From assembly GCF_009817885.1 (NCBI RefSeq), contig NZ_CP041764.1, forward strand, positions 1,860,001-1,924,000: a stretch of DNA of 64,000 bases, given 5' to 3'. The notes beneath the pieces are model-generated. The model worked only from the letters and a program-made list of their open reading frames with translations, made no database searches and was not told the DNA's origin. The position numbers were made by a program, and so were the translations under genes. This stretch comes from Serratia rhizosphaerae. GTDB lineage: Bacteria > Pseudomonadota > Gammaproteobacteria > Enterobacterales > Enterobacteriaceae. Of this stretch, positions 33,569 to 42,737 are shown piece after piece (the stretch's first letter is position 1; each line of letters starts with the position of its first letter).

Positions 33569-35335
33569 TTAATCCTCTCGGGCAAAAAGTGCCTCAATAA
33601 AATCGTCAGCCTTAAACGGCCGCAAATCTTCGATGCCTTCGCCAACGCCGATATAGCGAATCGGAATGCCGAACTGATCGGCAATGGCGAAGATCACCCC
33701 GCCCTTGGCGGTACCGTCCAGTTTAGTCAGCGTGATGCCGGTTAACCCTACGGCTTCATTAAATAATTTCGCCTGGCTGACCGCATTTTGACCGGTACTG
33801 GCGTCCAGCGTCAGCATAACCTCATGGGGGGCGTCCTCGTCCAGTTTTTTCATTACCCGGACGATCTTCTTCAACTCTTCCATCAGGTGGGCTTTATTCT
33901 GCAAACGTCCGGCGGTATCGGCAATCAGTACGTCGACGCCGCGCGCCTTGGCCGCCTGCACCGCATCGAAAATCACCGAGGCGGAATCAGCGCCGGTATG
34001 CTGCGCCACCACCGGAATGTGATTACGTTCGCCCCACACCTGCAGCTGCTCTACCGCTGCGGCGCGGAAGGTATCCCCCGCCGCCAGCATCACCGATTTA
34101 CCCTCGGCCTGGAACTGACGCGCCAGTTTACCGATAGTGGTGGTTTTGCCGACGCCGTTAACACCCACCATCAGAATGACATACGGCGTTTTACCACCGA
34201 CATCCAGCGGTTGATCAACCTTGGCCAGAATTTCGGACATTTCCTCCTTCAGCTTGCCGTACAGCGCTTCAGCGTCTTTCAGCTGTTTACGGCTGGCGTG
34301 CTGAGTGAGGGAACTGATGATTTTACTGGTGGTTTCCACGCCAACGTCGGCGATCAGCAGCTGTTCTTCCAGCTCTTCAAACAGATCGTCGTCGATCTTC
34401 TTGCCGCGGAACAGGCCGACAAAACCGGACCCTAGGTTCTGTTTGGTCTTAACCAGGCTGCGTTTCAAGCGGGCGAAGAAGCCTTCTTTGGTCGGCCGCT
34501 CCTGTTCCTGCGACGCCGCCGGCGCTACCGCCACGACCTCCGGTTCAGCTTCCGCAACCGGTTCAACTTCGACAACCGGCTCAGCTTCCGCAACCGGCTC
34601 AGCTTCCGCAACCGGCTCAGCTTCCGCAACCGGCTCAGCTTCCGCAACCGGCTCAGCTTCCGCAACCGGCTCGGCTTCCGCAACCGGTTCAGCTTCTACA
34701 ACCGGTTCAGCTTCTACAACCGGTTCAGCTTCTGCAACCGGTTCAGCTTCCGCAACCGGTTCAACTTCCGCAACCGGCTCAGCTTCCGCAACCGGTTCAA
34801 CTTCTGCAACCGGCTCAGCTTCCGCTTCCGGTATGGCGCGTTCGGGCTGCGGCGCATGTTCCGGCGCAGCGTCCTTCTTCACCAGCAGCTCGGCGATGTC
34901 CGGCGCGGCCGTGTCGATGCTCTCGGCAGGTTTGGCATCGCTTGCCGTCATATCATCGACCTGCGGCGCATCCGCTTCCGCCTGCGGCATCACCGCCTCA
35001 ACGATCTCGTCCTGCGTATACACCGGCGCGGCGCTTTCCGACGCCGCCTCGGCGTCTTCTTCCTGCGCTTCTGCCGCCGGCGTAGCGTGCGCCGTGATAT
35101 CCGGCACATTTTCGGCAACCTGTTCGGTGCTGCCGTCCCATTCACCCGGCAGATCGACAGAAGCAGCAGGCTCGGACTCCTGCGCGGGGAGCTTATCATC
35201 CAGCGTGGTCGCCGGCGCAGGTTCTACCGCCGGCGCTTCAGATTCGGCCTGTTCTGCCTGCGGTTCCGGCTGTTTCTCTTCTTTTTGGCCGAAACCCAGC
35301 CAGGAGAAAAACCCACGTTTCTTTTCTTTTGCCAT
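33569..35335 (-). CDS. ftsY: Signal recognition particle receptor FtsY with expanded repeat domain
   Basis: A 588-residue SRP receptor GTPase, well above the 497 of E. coli. The C-terminal NG domain is intact: MVGVNGVGKTTTIGKLA, DTFRAAAVEQLQVWGE, DTAGRLQNK and TKLDGTAKGGVIF. The acidic N-terminal A domain, which binds membrane and translocon, is enlarged by 16 consecutive hexapeptides of the AEAEPV type at residues 171-266. The N-terminus has the basic amphipathic MAKEKKRGFFSWLGFG membrane-targeting element. It heads ftsYEX and is divergent from rsmD. Confidence 0.96.
   Translation of the reverse strand: MAKEKKRGFFSWLGFGQKEEKQPEPQAEQAESEAPAVEPAPATTLDDKLPAQESEPAASVDLPGEWDGSTEQVAENVPDITAHATPAAEAQEEDAEAASESAAPVYTQDEIVEAVMPQAEADAPQVDDMTASDAKPAESIDTAAPDIAELLVKKDAAPEHAPQPERAIPEAEAEPVAEVEPVAEAEPVAEVEPVAEAEPVAEAEPVVEAEPVVEAEPVAEAEPVAEAEPVAEAEPVAEAEPVAEAEPVAEAEPVVEVEPVAEAEPEVVAVAPAASQEQERPTKEGFFARLKRSLVKTKQNLGSGFVGLFRGKKIDDDLFEELEEQLLIADVGVETTSKIISSLTQHASRKQLKDAEALYGKLKEEMSEILAKVDQPLDVGGKTPYVILMVGVNGVGKTTTIGKLARQFQAEGKSVMLAAGDTFRAAAVEQLQVWGERNHIPVVAQHTGADSASVIFDAVQAAKARGVDVLIADTAGRLQNKAHLMEELKKIVRVMKKLDEDAPHEVMLTLDASTGQNAVSQAKLFNEAVGLTGITLTKLDGTAKGGVIFAIADQFGIPIRYIGVGEGIEDLRPFKADDFIEALFARED
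34538..34825 (-). repeat. ftsY: 18-bp tandem repeat array inside ftsY (16 units)
   Basis: Sixteen in-frame 18-bp units encode AEAEPV with VEAEPV, AEVEPV and VEVEPV variants. Long runs of nearly identical DNA units suggest expansion and contraction by slippage or recombination, so the number is likely to vary among strains. Confidence 0.95.
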
Positions 35336-35589
35336 GCTGTGACCCTAACTCCGTACCAATGGCTGAATAACGAAAATAATTTAACCCCCGAGTCTATCAC
35401 TTTCCCTCGCGGAGCAACACGCATCCGGCAGGTGAAAATCCGCCAATGGCCGTTGTTCGACGCCTCTTCGCCGGCACATCCCGCCGCATAAACCGCAAAT
35501 TGCCAGACAGCGCGCTATTTCCCCGGGGCGTTCTCCCCGTTAGAATAGCGTTAACTTTTCTCGATCTGCGAAATACATTAAGACTTTTT

Positions 35590-36213
35590 ATGGCAAGACT
35601 ATCGTCGCGGCCCGCGCCCCGCAAAGCACAGGCGGCGGCTGCCGGACAAATCCGCATTATCGGCGGCCAGTGGCGCGGACGTAAATTACCGGTGCCGAAC
35701 AGCGCCGGGCTGCGGCCTACCACCGATCGGGTGCGTGAGACGCTGTTTAACTGGCTGGCGCCGGTGATTCAGGGCGCGCGCTGCCTGGACTGTTTTGCCG
35801 GCAGCGGCGCGCTGGGGCTGGAAGCGCTGTCACGCTACGCCGGCAGCGCCACGCTGCTGGAATTCGAACGCCCGGTTGCCCAACAGCTGGAAAAAAATCT
35901 GGCACTGCTTAACGGCAACGGCCAGGTGATCAATACCAATGCGCTGAGCTGGCTGGCCAACGCCGGCGCAGCCTATGACGTCGTATTCCTCGATCCGCCG
36001 TTCCGCAAGGGGCTGCTGGCGCAAACCGTCACCCTGCTGGAGCAGCAAGGCTGGCTGGCCGATGAGGCCTGGGTATACGTGGAGGCCGAGGCCGAAAGCG
36101 CCGCGGCCGACGTGCCGGCCAACTGGGCGCTGCACCGTGAAAAGGTCGCCGGACAGGTGGCCTATCGTCTTTATATTCGTTCCGCCAAAGAGAAAACTGA
36201 AAATGCTGATTAA
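35590..36213 (+). CDS. rsmD: 16S rRNA (guanine(966)-N(2))-methyltransferase RsmD
   Basis: A 207-residue Rossmann-fold methyltransferase. ATG 35590 gives MARLSSRPAPRK; further upstream the frame is only open by chance. Landmarks are IRIIGGQWRGRKLPV, GLRPTTDRVRETLFNWL, CLDCFAGSGALGLEALSR (SAM site) and VVFLDPPFRKG (catalytic DPPF). It methylates G966 of 16S rRNA in the assembled 30S subunit. It is divergent from ftsY and overlaps yhhL by 11 bp. Confidence 0.95.
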   Translation: MARLSSRPAPRKAQAAAAGQIRIIGGQWRGRKLPVPNSAGLRPTTDRVRETLFNWLAPVIQGARCLDCFAGSGALGLEALSRYAGSATLLEFERPVAQQLEKNLALLNGNGQVINTNALSWLANAGAAYDVVFLDPPFRKGLLAQTVTLLEQQGWLADEAWVYVEAEAESAAADVPANWALHREKVAGQVAYRLYIRSAKEKTENAD

Positions 36214-36475
36214 TCTGGGTCGCCTGCTGATGTTATGCGTATGGGGCTTCCTGCTGACCAACCTGATTCACCCGTTCCCCAAGCCGCTGAAGTACTTTAT
36301 CGACGTGGCGCTGTTCTTTATGGTGATAATGCACGGGTTTCAGGTGATGCTGTTGAAATCCACCCAGCCGAAGGATCAGCCCATCAGCTACTGGCAGGAA
36401 GCCAAAATCTTTATTTTCGGCGTGTTTGAGCTGCTGGCCTGGCAGAAAAAACAGCCGCCGCTGAAGAAGAAGTAA
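36203..36475 (+). CDS. yhhL: Inner-membrane protein YhhL (DUF1145)
   Basis: A 90-residue protein with about three membrane helices (LLMLCVWGFLLTNLI, YFIDVALFFMVIMHGFQVML, IFIFGVFELLAW) and a lysine-rich tail, matching E. coli YhhL, also next to rsmD. ATG 36203 lies inside the end of rsmD. The function is unknown. Confidence 0.88.
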   Translation: MLINLGRLLMLCVWGFLLTNLIHPFPKPLKYFIDVALFFMVIMHGFQVMLLKSTQPKDQPISYWQEAKIFIFGVFELLAWQKKQPPLKKK

Positions 36476-36485
36476 CCTTCCGCAT

Positions 36486-36842
36486 TTACCGCTGCGCGGT
36501 AAAAGAGATAAAGCGCGTGCCCTGCATCTTCAGGGTGCCGTGCGCACCGGGCGTTATCGGGTCATACTGCGGCTGCTTCAGCCGCACCACAATATTTTCA
36601 CCACCGCGCTGCGGCTGAAAGGTCACCTCATAGCGCATCGCCTCATTGACGATATGCTCACGCTGGCGCGAGCGGTTGGTGCTGGCCGCAAAGGCGCGCT
36701 TGTCGCCCACCACAACCTGTGTGGCGCGCACCGGCTCGCGGTCGTTCGCCGCCTCCTGCTTACGCTGGCTGAAGTAACGCTGCGTTGCCAGTATGGCAAT
36801 CAGCGCCACCACGGCGATAAAAATCAGCGGTGGTTTACTCAT
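36486..36842 (-). CDS. yhhM: DUF2500 protein YhhM
   Basis: A 118-residue protein with one N-terminal helix (PLIFIAVVALIAILATQRYF) and a small beta-rich domain with RATQVVVGDKRAFA and GAHGTLKMQGTRFISF, the DUF2500 pattern of E. coli YhhM. The start ATG 36842 follows GGGAAAGAG. Function unknown. It is convergent with yhhL, ten bases apart, and the neighbourhood is as in E. coli. Confidence 0.85.
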   Translation of the reverse strand: MSKPPLIFIAVVALIAILATQRYFSQRKQEAANDREPVRATQVVVGDKRAFAASTNRSRQREHIVNEAMRYEVTFQPQRGGENIVVRLKQPQYDPITPGAHGTLKMQGTRFISFTAQR

Positions 36843-37039
36843 CTCTTTCCCATTCCCTTCGCTGCTAAAAGCGGGTAAACATAGCACTCAGTGAAAAACC
36901 TTACCGCACCGCAACGTGCTTCTCTATAGCCGGACAAATAACATCGCGGTCCTGATTCCAGGTATACACTGAAGAAGTGACGCAGGTGACATTTTTCGCG
37001 CCGCCCGATTATGGCGCTGATGACTAATAAGGAAGATAT

Positions 37040-37666
37040 ATGAGTTGGCCATTCCTTGCCGTATTCTTTTCCGGTTGGTTATACGTTGACGCCGCCTATC
37101 GCGGCCCGGGCTGGCAGCGCTGGGTGTTCAAACCCGTCACGCTGCTGCTATTGCTGCTGCTCGCCTGGCAGGCGCCGGTGCTCGGCGCCGCCGGTTATCT
37201 GATCGTCTTTGGCCTGCTGGCAACCCTGGCGGGCGATGCCTTGCTGCAGTTGCCCCGCCAGCAGATACTGTACGCCCTGGGCGCATTCTTCCTTGCTCAT
37301 CTGTTGTATGCCCTCAGCTTCGCCAGCCAGATGACCTTCAGCCTGTTCTGGCCACTGCCGCTGGCGCTGCTGATTATCGGCGTACTGCTGCTGGCGGCGC
37401 TGTGGACGCGCATTACCGAACAGCGCTGGGCGGTCGTTGCCTACGTCGGCATGACGCTGCTGATGGTCTGGCTGGCCGGGGAACAATATTTCCTGCGCAG
37501 CACCGACTACGGTTTCTCGTTGCTGACCGGCACCTCGTTACTGCTGCTGGCAAGCATTGTCTGGCTGGTGAGCCATTATCGCACCAAGTTTCGCGCCGCC
37601 GACGCTATCGTCGCCTTCTGTTATTTTGTCGGCCACTTCCTGATCGTGCGTTCGCTCTATCTGTAA
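37040..37666 (+). CDS. yhhN: YhhN/TMEM86 family membrane protein (lysoplasmalogenase-like)
   Basis: A 208-residue protein with about eight helices, the YhhN family. Landmarks are LLATLAGDALLQLP, FFLAHLLYALSFA and AIVAFCYFVGHFLIVRSLYL at the C-terminus, where conserved acidic and histidine residues of the family lie. Eukaryotic and some bacterial relatives hydrolyse lysoplasmalogen vinyl ethers; the enterobacterial substrate is uncertain. AAGGAAGA precedes the start. Confidence 0.88.
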   Translation: MSWPFLAVFFSGWLYVDAAYRGPGWQRWVFKPVTLLLLLLLAWQAPVLGAAGYLIVFGLLATLAGDALLQLPRQQILYALGAFFLAHLLYALSFASQMTFSLFWPLPLALLIIGVLLLAALWTRITEQRWAVVAYVGMTLLMVWLAGEQYFLRSTDYGFSLLTGTSLLLLASIVWLVSHYRTKFRAADAIVAFCYFVGHFLIVRSLYL

Positions 37667-37697
37667 GCTTACGGGTTCGCAGCCGCGAACCCGCCAT

Positions 37698-38087
37698 TCA
37701 GTCCAGCGCCTTCAGCGTCAGGCCGTCCTCATCGCCGATGCGGTGGCGATAAATATCGCCGTCACGTGAAAAAAACGCCAGCGTGCTGCCGTCGGCCTGC
37801 AGCAGCGCGATACCGTCCGGTGCGGGACGCCAGCCGGCCGCCGGCGCGCTCAGCAGCGTCTGCAGACACTGCTGCGCATCCTGCAGCTGATAACCGTTGG
37901 CAGCCGGCTGTTTGTCCGCCCGCAACGCAACCCGGCACTGTGTGTCGCCCTTGGCGACCTGCCACTCACCCGCCAGCGACTGCGCGGAAGGAAGAACCAA
38001 ACTGCTGGCCATAGCGGCTCCTGTCGTTATGCAATATGTCATCATCGCGGCCACCACCAGGGTGGCGCGCATCCGTCGTTTGCTCAT
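37698..38087 (-). CDS. inh: Serralysin inhibitor Inh
   Basis: A 129-residue periplasmic proteinase inhibitor of the AprI/Inh (I38) family. A signal peptide (VVAAMMTYCITTGAAMA) ends just before SSLVLPSAQSLAGEWQV, whose N-terminal strand enters the protease active site in known complexes. The disulfide cysteines (TQCRVAL and QQCLQTLL) and the TLAFFSRDGDIYRHRI strand are conserved. It lies 83 bases after the serralysin gene on the same strand, so protease and inhibitor are made together; the inhibitor protects the periplasm. Start ATG 38087. Confidence 0.92.
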   Translation of the reverse strand: MSKRRMRATLVVAAMMTYCITTGAAMASSLVLPSAQSLAGEWQVAKGDTQCRVALRADKQPAANGYQLQDAQQCLQTLLSAPAAGWRPAPDGIALLQADGSTLAFFSRDGDIYRHRIGDEDGLTLKALD

Positions 38088-38170
38088 GGTCTGTTCACCG
38101 TAAACGTGGCGGGCGCGGCACAAGGGCCGCACCCGTCCTGCCGGTCAACCGGCAACTGCCTGATTACTGC

Positions 38171-39613
38171 CTAGACGATAAAATCGGTGGCGACATCCGC
38201 CTGCCCAACGATTTTCACCAGGAAATCCGGCGTGCTATGCCCGCCGAAGTCCACCGCCAAATCGCTGACATTGTTGGCGGCATCATAAGTCAGCAGAGCC
38301 TCACCCGCCGCGCCGCTGAACTGGTCGACAAAGTGAATCGCATCACCGCCCTTGTTAAAGTATGACAGATCGATTTTATCGATACCCTTCTGGAAGTCAC
38401 GGATCCAGTCCGGCGCATCCGAGGTGGAGTCACCGACGGCAGAGAACACAAAGGTGTCATTGCCGGCGCCGCCCCACAGTTCATCGGCACCGCCGCCGCC
38501 GAACAGCACGTCATTGCCCGCACCGCCTTTCAGCACGTTGTCGGCTTGGTTGCCGACCAGCACGTCGTTGCCGGAGCCGCCGATGGCGTTCTCAATGGTC
38601 ACGCCGGCCGCAATCGACACGTTGCCCTTCAGCCCGCCAACGTCGGAGAATGACGTCTCGTTCAGGTTGATGCGCTGGTCAGCGCTATAGCCGGAGAAGT
38701 CAAAGGTATCGTTACCGCCGGCATCCCACACGGAGAAGATCACTTTTTCCGCGTTGCTGCTGGTGCTGAAAAAGTCGCGATCGGTGTTGGAGTTAAAGCC
38801 GTATACCGTATCACCAGTGCGGGTGCTCATATTGGCGCCGTACAGGTGCTGGATCGCCGAAATGTCATCCAGCAGCGGCCCGGCGGCATAATGGCCGCCG
38901 TTGTCGCCGCCGGTGTTGCTTTCGCTCCAGTAGCTCATCAGGCTGAACATGCGGCTGTCTTCCGCATAGCTGGCGTCGCGATAGGAAGGGTTGCCCTGGC
39001 CGGCATTGTAGTCGCCAGGGTGGCTCAGCCCTAAGGCATGACCGATTTCATGGGTAAAGGTCTGACGGCCGTAATCTTCAGAGGCCGGATGCTGAATATT
39101 GGACTGGTTAATGTTGTACCAGCTTTGACCAGAGACGCTGCCGGAGCCCGGCAGCCAGGCGTAGGCCTGGGTGTCATAGTCGGTCTGGCCGTACTGATCC
39201 TGGCTGTAGTTGCCGAAGGTAATGTTGGCTTTCTGCGTGCCGGACACCTCGGTAAAAGTGATATTGGCCACATCAGACCAGGACTGCAGCGACAGTTTGG
39301 CCTGCTGCTGCTGTTCAGCGCTGAACTTGCTTAACCCGCGATCGCCGCCGTCATTGGCGGAATTGAACTGATAGTCGGGAAATGAGAAAGTCAGTTTTAC
39401 CGGGGTATCAAATACGCCTTTTCCATTCCAGGTTTGGTTAGTTCGGGTAATATATAACCCGGCCTCTTCAGTAGAAAATGAGTCCTTGCCATTAACTTGA
39501 ATTCCATTACCGCGTTGGTGATAATGCAGTAAATCATTAACGGCATCATAACCAGTTTTGGTCGCCGCCAGGCTGGATTCATTCACTTCTATCGCTTTTT
39601 TCTTCGATTGCAT
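38171..39613 (-). CDS. prtA: Serralysin, secreted RTX zinc metalloprotease
   Basis: A 480-residue M10B metalloprotease, about seven residues shorter than the S. marcescens enzyme (487). The start ATG 39613 gives MQSKKKAIEVNESSLAA, a short propeptide without a Sec signal. The zinc site HEIGHALGLSH is at residues 188-198, with the Met-turn SLMSYWSE after it. RTX calcium nonapeptides (GGSGNDVLV, GGAGNDVLF, GGAGNDTFV) precede the C-terminal type I secretion signal ending DFIV. The ABC secretion genes are not in this window. With inh it forms a two-gene unit. Roughly four in five residues match S. marcescens serralysin as I recall it, which suggests another Serratia species. Confidence 0.95.
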   Translation of the reverse strand: MQSKKKAIEVNESSLAATKTGYDAVNDLLHYHQRGNGIQVNGKDSFSTEEAGLYITRTNQTWNGKGVFDTPVKLTFSFPDYQFNSANDGGDRGLSKFSAEQQQQAKLSLQSWSDVANITFTEVSGTQKANITFGNYSQDQYGQTDYDTQAYAWLPGSGSVSGQSWYNINQSNIQHPASEDYGRQTFTHEIGHALGLSHPGDYNAGQGNPSYRDASYAEDSRMFSLMSYWSESNTGGDNGGHYAAGPLLDDISAIQHLYGANMSTRTGDTVYGFNSNTDRDFFSTSSNAEKVIFSVWDAGGNDTFDFSGYSADQRINLNETSFSDVGGLKGNVSIAAGVTIENAIGGSGNDVLVGNQADNVLKGGAGNDVLFGGGGADELWGGAGNDTFVFSAVGDSTSDAPDWIRDFQKGIDKIDLSYFNKGGDAIHFVDQFSGAAGEALLTYDAANNVSDLAVDFGGHSTPDFLVKIVGQADVATDFIV

Positions 39614-40281
39614 TGGTTCGATTCCACGCATTATTTGATCGTTAACGATCAAATAGATAAACATAACCTTCCCTGTTACTGCGTAAGTACATCCCGCAGA
39701 TCTCTGGGAAGACGCGTATGCGCCAGTGATGGCTTGAATAGATAAGGAATTAATACATAACAATCAGTAAATAAGATCACCATCCCAAATGGTAATCGTT
39801 TCCAAGTATAGATAGCGATATTGAATGAATCGCAGAATTAAAAACTTTTTAAAATGATTTCGAAAGTATTTTTATCTAAAAAAACAGGAAACATACACAT
39901 ATGAAACACAAAAATCACAACAAGAAAGAGATAAAGCCCAATAGGAACGCCACATTGGGCGACGAGTGTTTCATGCTGGTACTTTTAATATTGCCTGAAG
40001 TTTTATTTCATCAAATGATAAATTGATCACAAATATTATTTTGAACACAAATTAAATAGCCGCAGCGAACATATTCGACGTGATTAAAATTAAATATAGA
40101 AAGCGAAATAATGACTAAATCAATAATAAAAACCTCTGGGTTGAGTTTCATATTATTAGCATGCTAAACAAACCCGACCTGATTAATTAATCACTCGCCG
40201 ATTGTATTTCCCTTGACTCTGGAGTTGGCTCCAAGGTGTAAAGTTTGCCACGATAATGATCGTTAACTGCCTGGGGGCGTT
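39614..40281. other. AT-rich region between serralysin and zntA
   Basis: 668 bases without a strong gene. It holds the serralysin promoter (left), a small hairpin GCCCAAT/ATTGGGC at 39936-39960, and the ZntR-type zntA promoter at the right end. A 41-codon frame at 39901-40026 (+) lacks a convincing ribosome site and recognisable similarity. The serralysin frame is open about 50 codons beyond the chosen start, but that part does not resemble serralysins. Confidence 0.55.
40213..40244 (+). promoter_or_regulatory. zntA: ZntR-controlled promoter of zntA
   Basis: TTGACT (40213-40218) and a -10 TAAAGT (40239-40244) are 20 bp apart, the long spacer of MerR-family promoters. The spacer carries the dyad CTGGAGTTGGCTCCAAG, nearly the E. 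coli zntA operator. Zn-loaded ZntR would untwist it; zntR itself is not in the window. Confidence 0.85.
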
Positions 40282-42597
40282 ATGCATACTCATCAAGAAC
40301 ATCAGCACCACGAACACAACCACCATGACGGCGGCTGCGGTTGCAACCACAGCCACGCCAAAACCCAACACGGCTGCAGCAGTGAAAAACCGGCTGACGC
40401 CGCTGGTCACGCCTGCGGCGACGGGCACCAGCATCAGCACGGCGCAAGCTGCTGCGACAGCGGCGACCCGGATGAGGAAAGCGATAGGTTAACCGCCGCT
40501 CCCCCAGCCGGCAGCCAGCGTTTTAGTTGGAAGGTCAACGGCATGGATTGCCCAAGCTGCGCCAAAAAAATCGAGAATGCCGTCACCGCCATTCCCGGTG
40601 TCAACAACGCGCGCGTACTGTTCGCCACCGAGAAATTAGTGGTGGATGCGCAGAGCGATATCAGACAACGCGTTCAGGATGCGGTCGCGCAGGCCGGCTT
40701 TACTCTGCTTGGCATCGGCGGCCCGCCGCAGCCGGCGTCGGAAAGCGAATCGCGCTTTGCGCCCTACTATCCTTTACTTCTGCTGACGGCGCTGATGCTC
40801 CTCAGTGTGGTGCTAGACCGCATCAACCCGCAATGGGGCAACATCGCCTTTATCGCCACCACGCTGGTCGGGCTCGCACCGATCGCGCGCAAAGCGCTGC
40901 GTTTAATCCGTTCCGGTACGCCGTTCGCCATTGAAACCCTGATGAGCGTCGCCGCCATCGGCGCGCTGTTTATCGGCGCCACCGCCGAAGCGGCCATGGT
41001 GCTGTTGCTGTTTATGGTCGGCGAACTGCTGGAATCCTACGCCGCCAACCGGGCGCGACGCGGCGTCACCGCGCTGATGGCGCTGGTGCCGGAAGAGGCG
41101 GTGCTGCTGAACGGCAGCCAGCGCCGGCGTGTACCGGTCAGCAGCCTGCGGCCGGGCGATGTGATTGAAATCGCCCCCGGCGCCCGGCTGCCGGCCGATG
41201 CCGAGCTGATCGACCCGTTCGCCAGCTTTGACGAAAGTGCACTGACCGGCGAGTCCGTACCGGTGGAACGCCAGCAGGGAGAAAAAGTGGCGGCGGGCAG
41301 CCTGTCGGTCGATCAGTCGGTGCAGATGAAAGTGGTCTCCGAGCCGGGCAAGAATGCCATCGACCGCATCCTGCAGCTGATTGAAGAGGCGGAAGAACGC
41401 CGCGCGCCGATTGAGCGCTTCCTTGACCGCTTCAGCCGCTACTACACGCCGGCGATCATGCTGCTGTCGCTGGCCGTCATTCTGCTGCCGCCGCTGCTGT
41501 TTGCCCAGCCATGGGAAACCTGGATTTATCGTGGCCTGACGCTGTTACTGATCGGTTGCCCGTGCGCGCTGGTGATTTCAACGCCGGCGGCCATCACCTC
41601 CGGCCTGGCGGCGGCCACCCGCCGCGGCTCATTGATTAAAGGCGGCGCCGCCCTGGAACAGTTGGGACAGGTGCAAACCATCGCGTTTGATAAAACCGGC
41701 ACCTTGACCGAAGGTAAACCCACGGTCACCGACGTGCTGCCAATCGGCGCACTGAGCGAACAGCAACTGCTGACGCTGGCGGCCGCGGTCGAGGCCGGTT
41801 CGCATCATCCGCTAGCGCAGGCGATCGTTCGTCGGGCCGAACAATATGGTGCACCGCTGCCGCTGGCCGACAACCGTCGCGCGCTGGCCGGCGTGGGCAT
41901 CGAGGGGCAGCTTGACGGCAAAACGGTGCGCATCAGCGCACCGGCCAAACTGACGCCGGGGCTGCTGGACATTACCTGGCAAACGCGTCTGGAACAGTTG
42001 GAAAGCGAAGGGAAAACCGTAGTGGTTGCGCTGGAGGATAATCAGCCCGTCGGCCTGCTGGCCCTGCGCGATACGCTGCGCAGCGATGCGCGACAGGCGA
42101 TAGCCGCGCTCAGCCAAATGGGCATTAGCGGCGTCATGCTGACCGGCGATAACCCACGCGCGGCGGCCGCCATCGCCCGTGAGCTGGGCATCGACTACCG
42201 CGCCGGGCTGCTGCCGGAAGATAAGGTCACGGCGGTGACGGAACTGAGCCGGCAACGGCCGACGGCGATGCTCGGCGACGGCATCAACGATGCGCCGGCA
42301 ATGAAAGCCGCCAGCATCGGTATTGCCATGGGCAGCGGCACCGACGTCGCGCTGGAGACCGCCGATGCGGCGCTGACGCACAACCGCCTGCTGGGTATCG
42401 CCGAAATGGTGCACATCTCGCGCGCCACCCACGCCAATATCCGGCAAAACATCACCATTGCGCTGGGGCTGAAAGGGATATTCCTGATTACCAGCCTGCT
42501 GGGCATCACCGGCCTGTGGCTGGCGGTGCTGGCCGACTCCGGCGCCACCGCGCTGGTGACGCTGAATGCAATCCGACTGTTAAAAGTCCGTCAGTGA
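40282..42597 (+). CDS. zntA: Zn(II)/Cd(II)/Pb(II) P1B-type exporting ATPase ZntA
   Basis: A 771-residue heavy-metal efflux ATPase. The first 55 residues contain 15 histidines and several cysteines (HQEHQHHEHNHHDGGCGC), then the metal-binding domain with GMDCPSC at 87-93. Transport motifs are GCPCALVIST in helix 6, DKTGTLTEGK with the phosphorylated Asp, SHHPLAQAI, MLTGDNPRAA and MLGDGINDAPAM. It pumps Zn, Cd and Pb out of the cytoplasm. The start ATG 40282 follows GGGGGC. The gene is preceded by a ZntR promoter and followed by a strong hairpin. Confidence 0.97.
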   Translation: MHTHQEHQHHEHNHHDGGCGCNHSHAKTQHGCSSEKPADAAGHACGDGHQHQHGASCCDSGDPDEESDRLTAAPPAGSQRFSWKVNGMDCPSCAKKIENAVTAIPGVNNARVLFATEKLVVDAQSDIRQRVQDAVAQAGFTLLGIGGPPQPASESESRFAPYYPLLLLTALMLLSVVLDRINPQWGNIAFIATTLVGLAPIARKALRLIRSGTPFAIETLMSVAAIGALFIGATAEAAMVLLLFMVGELLESYAANRARRGVTALMALVPEEAVLLNGSQRRRVPVSSLRPGDVIEIAPGARLPADAELIDPFASFDESALTGESVPVERQQGEKVAAGSLSVDQSVQMKVVSEPGKNAIDRILQLIEEAEERRAPIERFLDRFSRYYTPAIMLLSLAVILLPPLLFAQPWETWIYRGLTLLLIGCPCALVISTPAAITSGLAAATRRGSLIKGGAALEQLGQVQTIAFDKTGTLTEGKPTVTDVLPIGALSEQQLLTLAAAVEAGSHHPLAQAIVRRAEQYGAPLPLADNRRALAGVGIEGQLDGKTVRISAPAKLTPGLLDITWQTRLEQLESEGKTVVVALEDNQPVGLLALRDTLRSDARQAIAALSQMGISGVMLTGDNPRAAAAIARELGIDYRAGLLPEDKVTAVTELSRQRPTAMLGDGINDAPAMKAASIGIAMGSGTDVALETADAALTHNRLLGIAEMVHISRATHANIRQNITIALGLKGIFLITSLLGITGLWLAVLADSGATALVTLNAIRLLKVRQ

Positions 42598-42600
42598 TCT

Positions 42601-42633
42601 TATTGTGCTCCGCGCGCAGCGCGGAGCACAATA
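42601..42633 (+). terminator. Perfect 15-bp hairpin after zntA
   Basis: TATTGTGCTCCGCGC and GCGCGGAGCACAATA pair without mismatch across a 3-base loop, three bases after the zntA stop. No T-tract follows, but it is the probable end of the zntA transcript or its stabiliser. Confidence 0.6.
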
Positions 42634-42737
42634 GGCGCATTAAATGTGCGTACACCCTTGCTTTATTTATTATACCCTTACGCTCTTACCATAAGAATAC
42701 TCCGCTTTTTTCGCGTATTCCCATGCAAAGAGCCTGA

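Noticed and set aside
34538..34825. Possible CRISPR array
   Set aside because: The repeats are 18 bp, directly contiguous, in frame and without spacers; they encode a peptide repeat.
34305..35342. 345-codon SATGSA-repeat protein antisense to ftsY
   Set aside because: It is the reverse reading of the ftsY hexapeptide repeat; FtsY motifs are intact on the minus strand.
39901..40026. 41-codon plus-strand frame upstream of zntA
   Set aside because: Contains a hairpin, weak ribosome site and no similarity I recognise.
42516..42737. 73-codon frame after zntA
   Set aside because: It reads through the zntA 3' end and the 15-bp hairpin and has no ribosome site.
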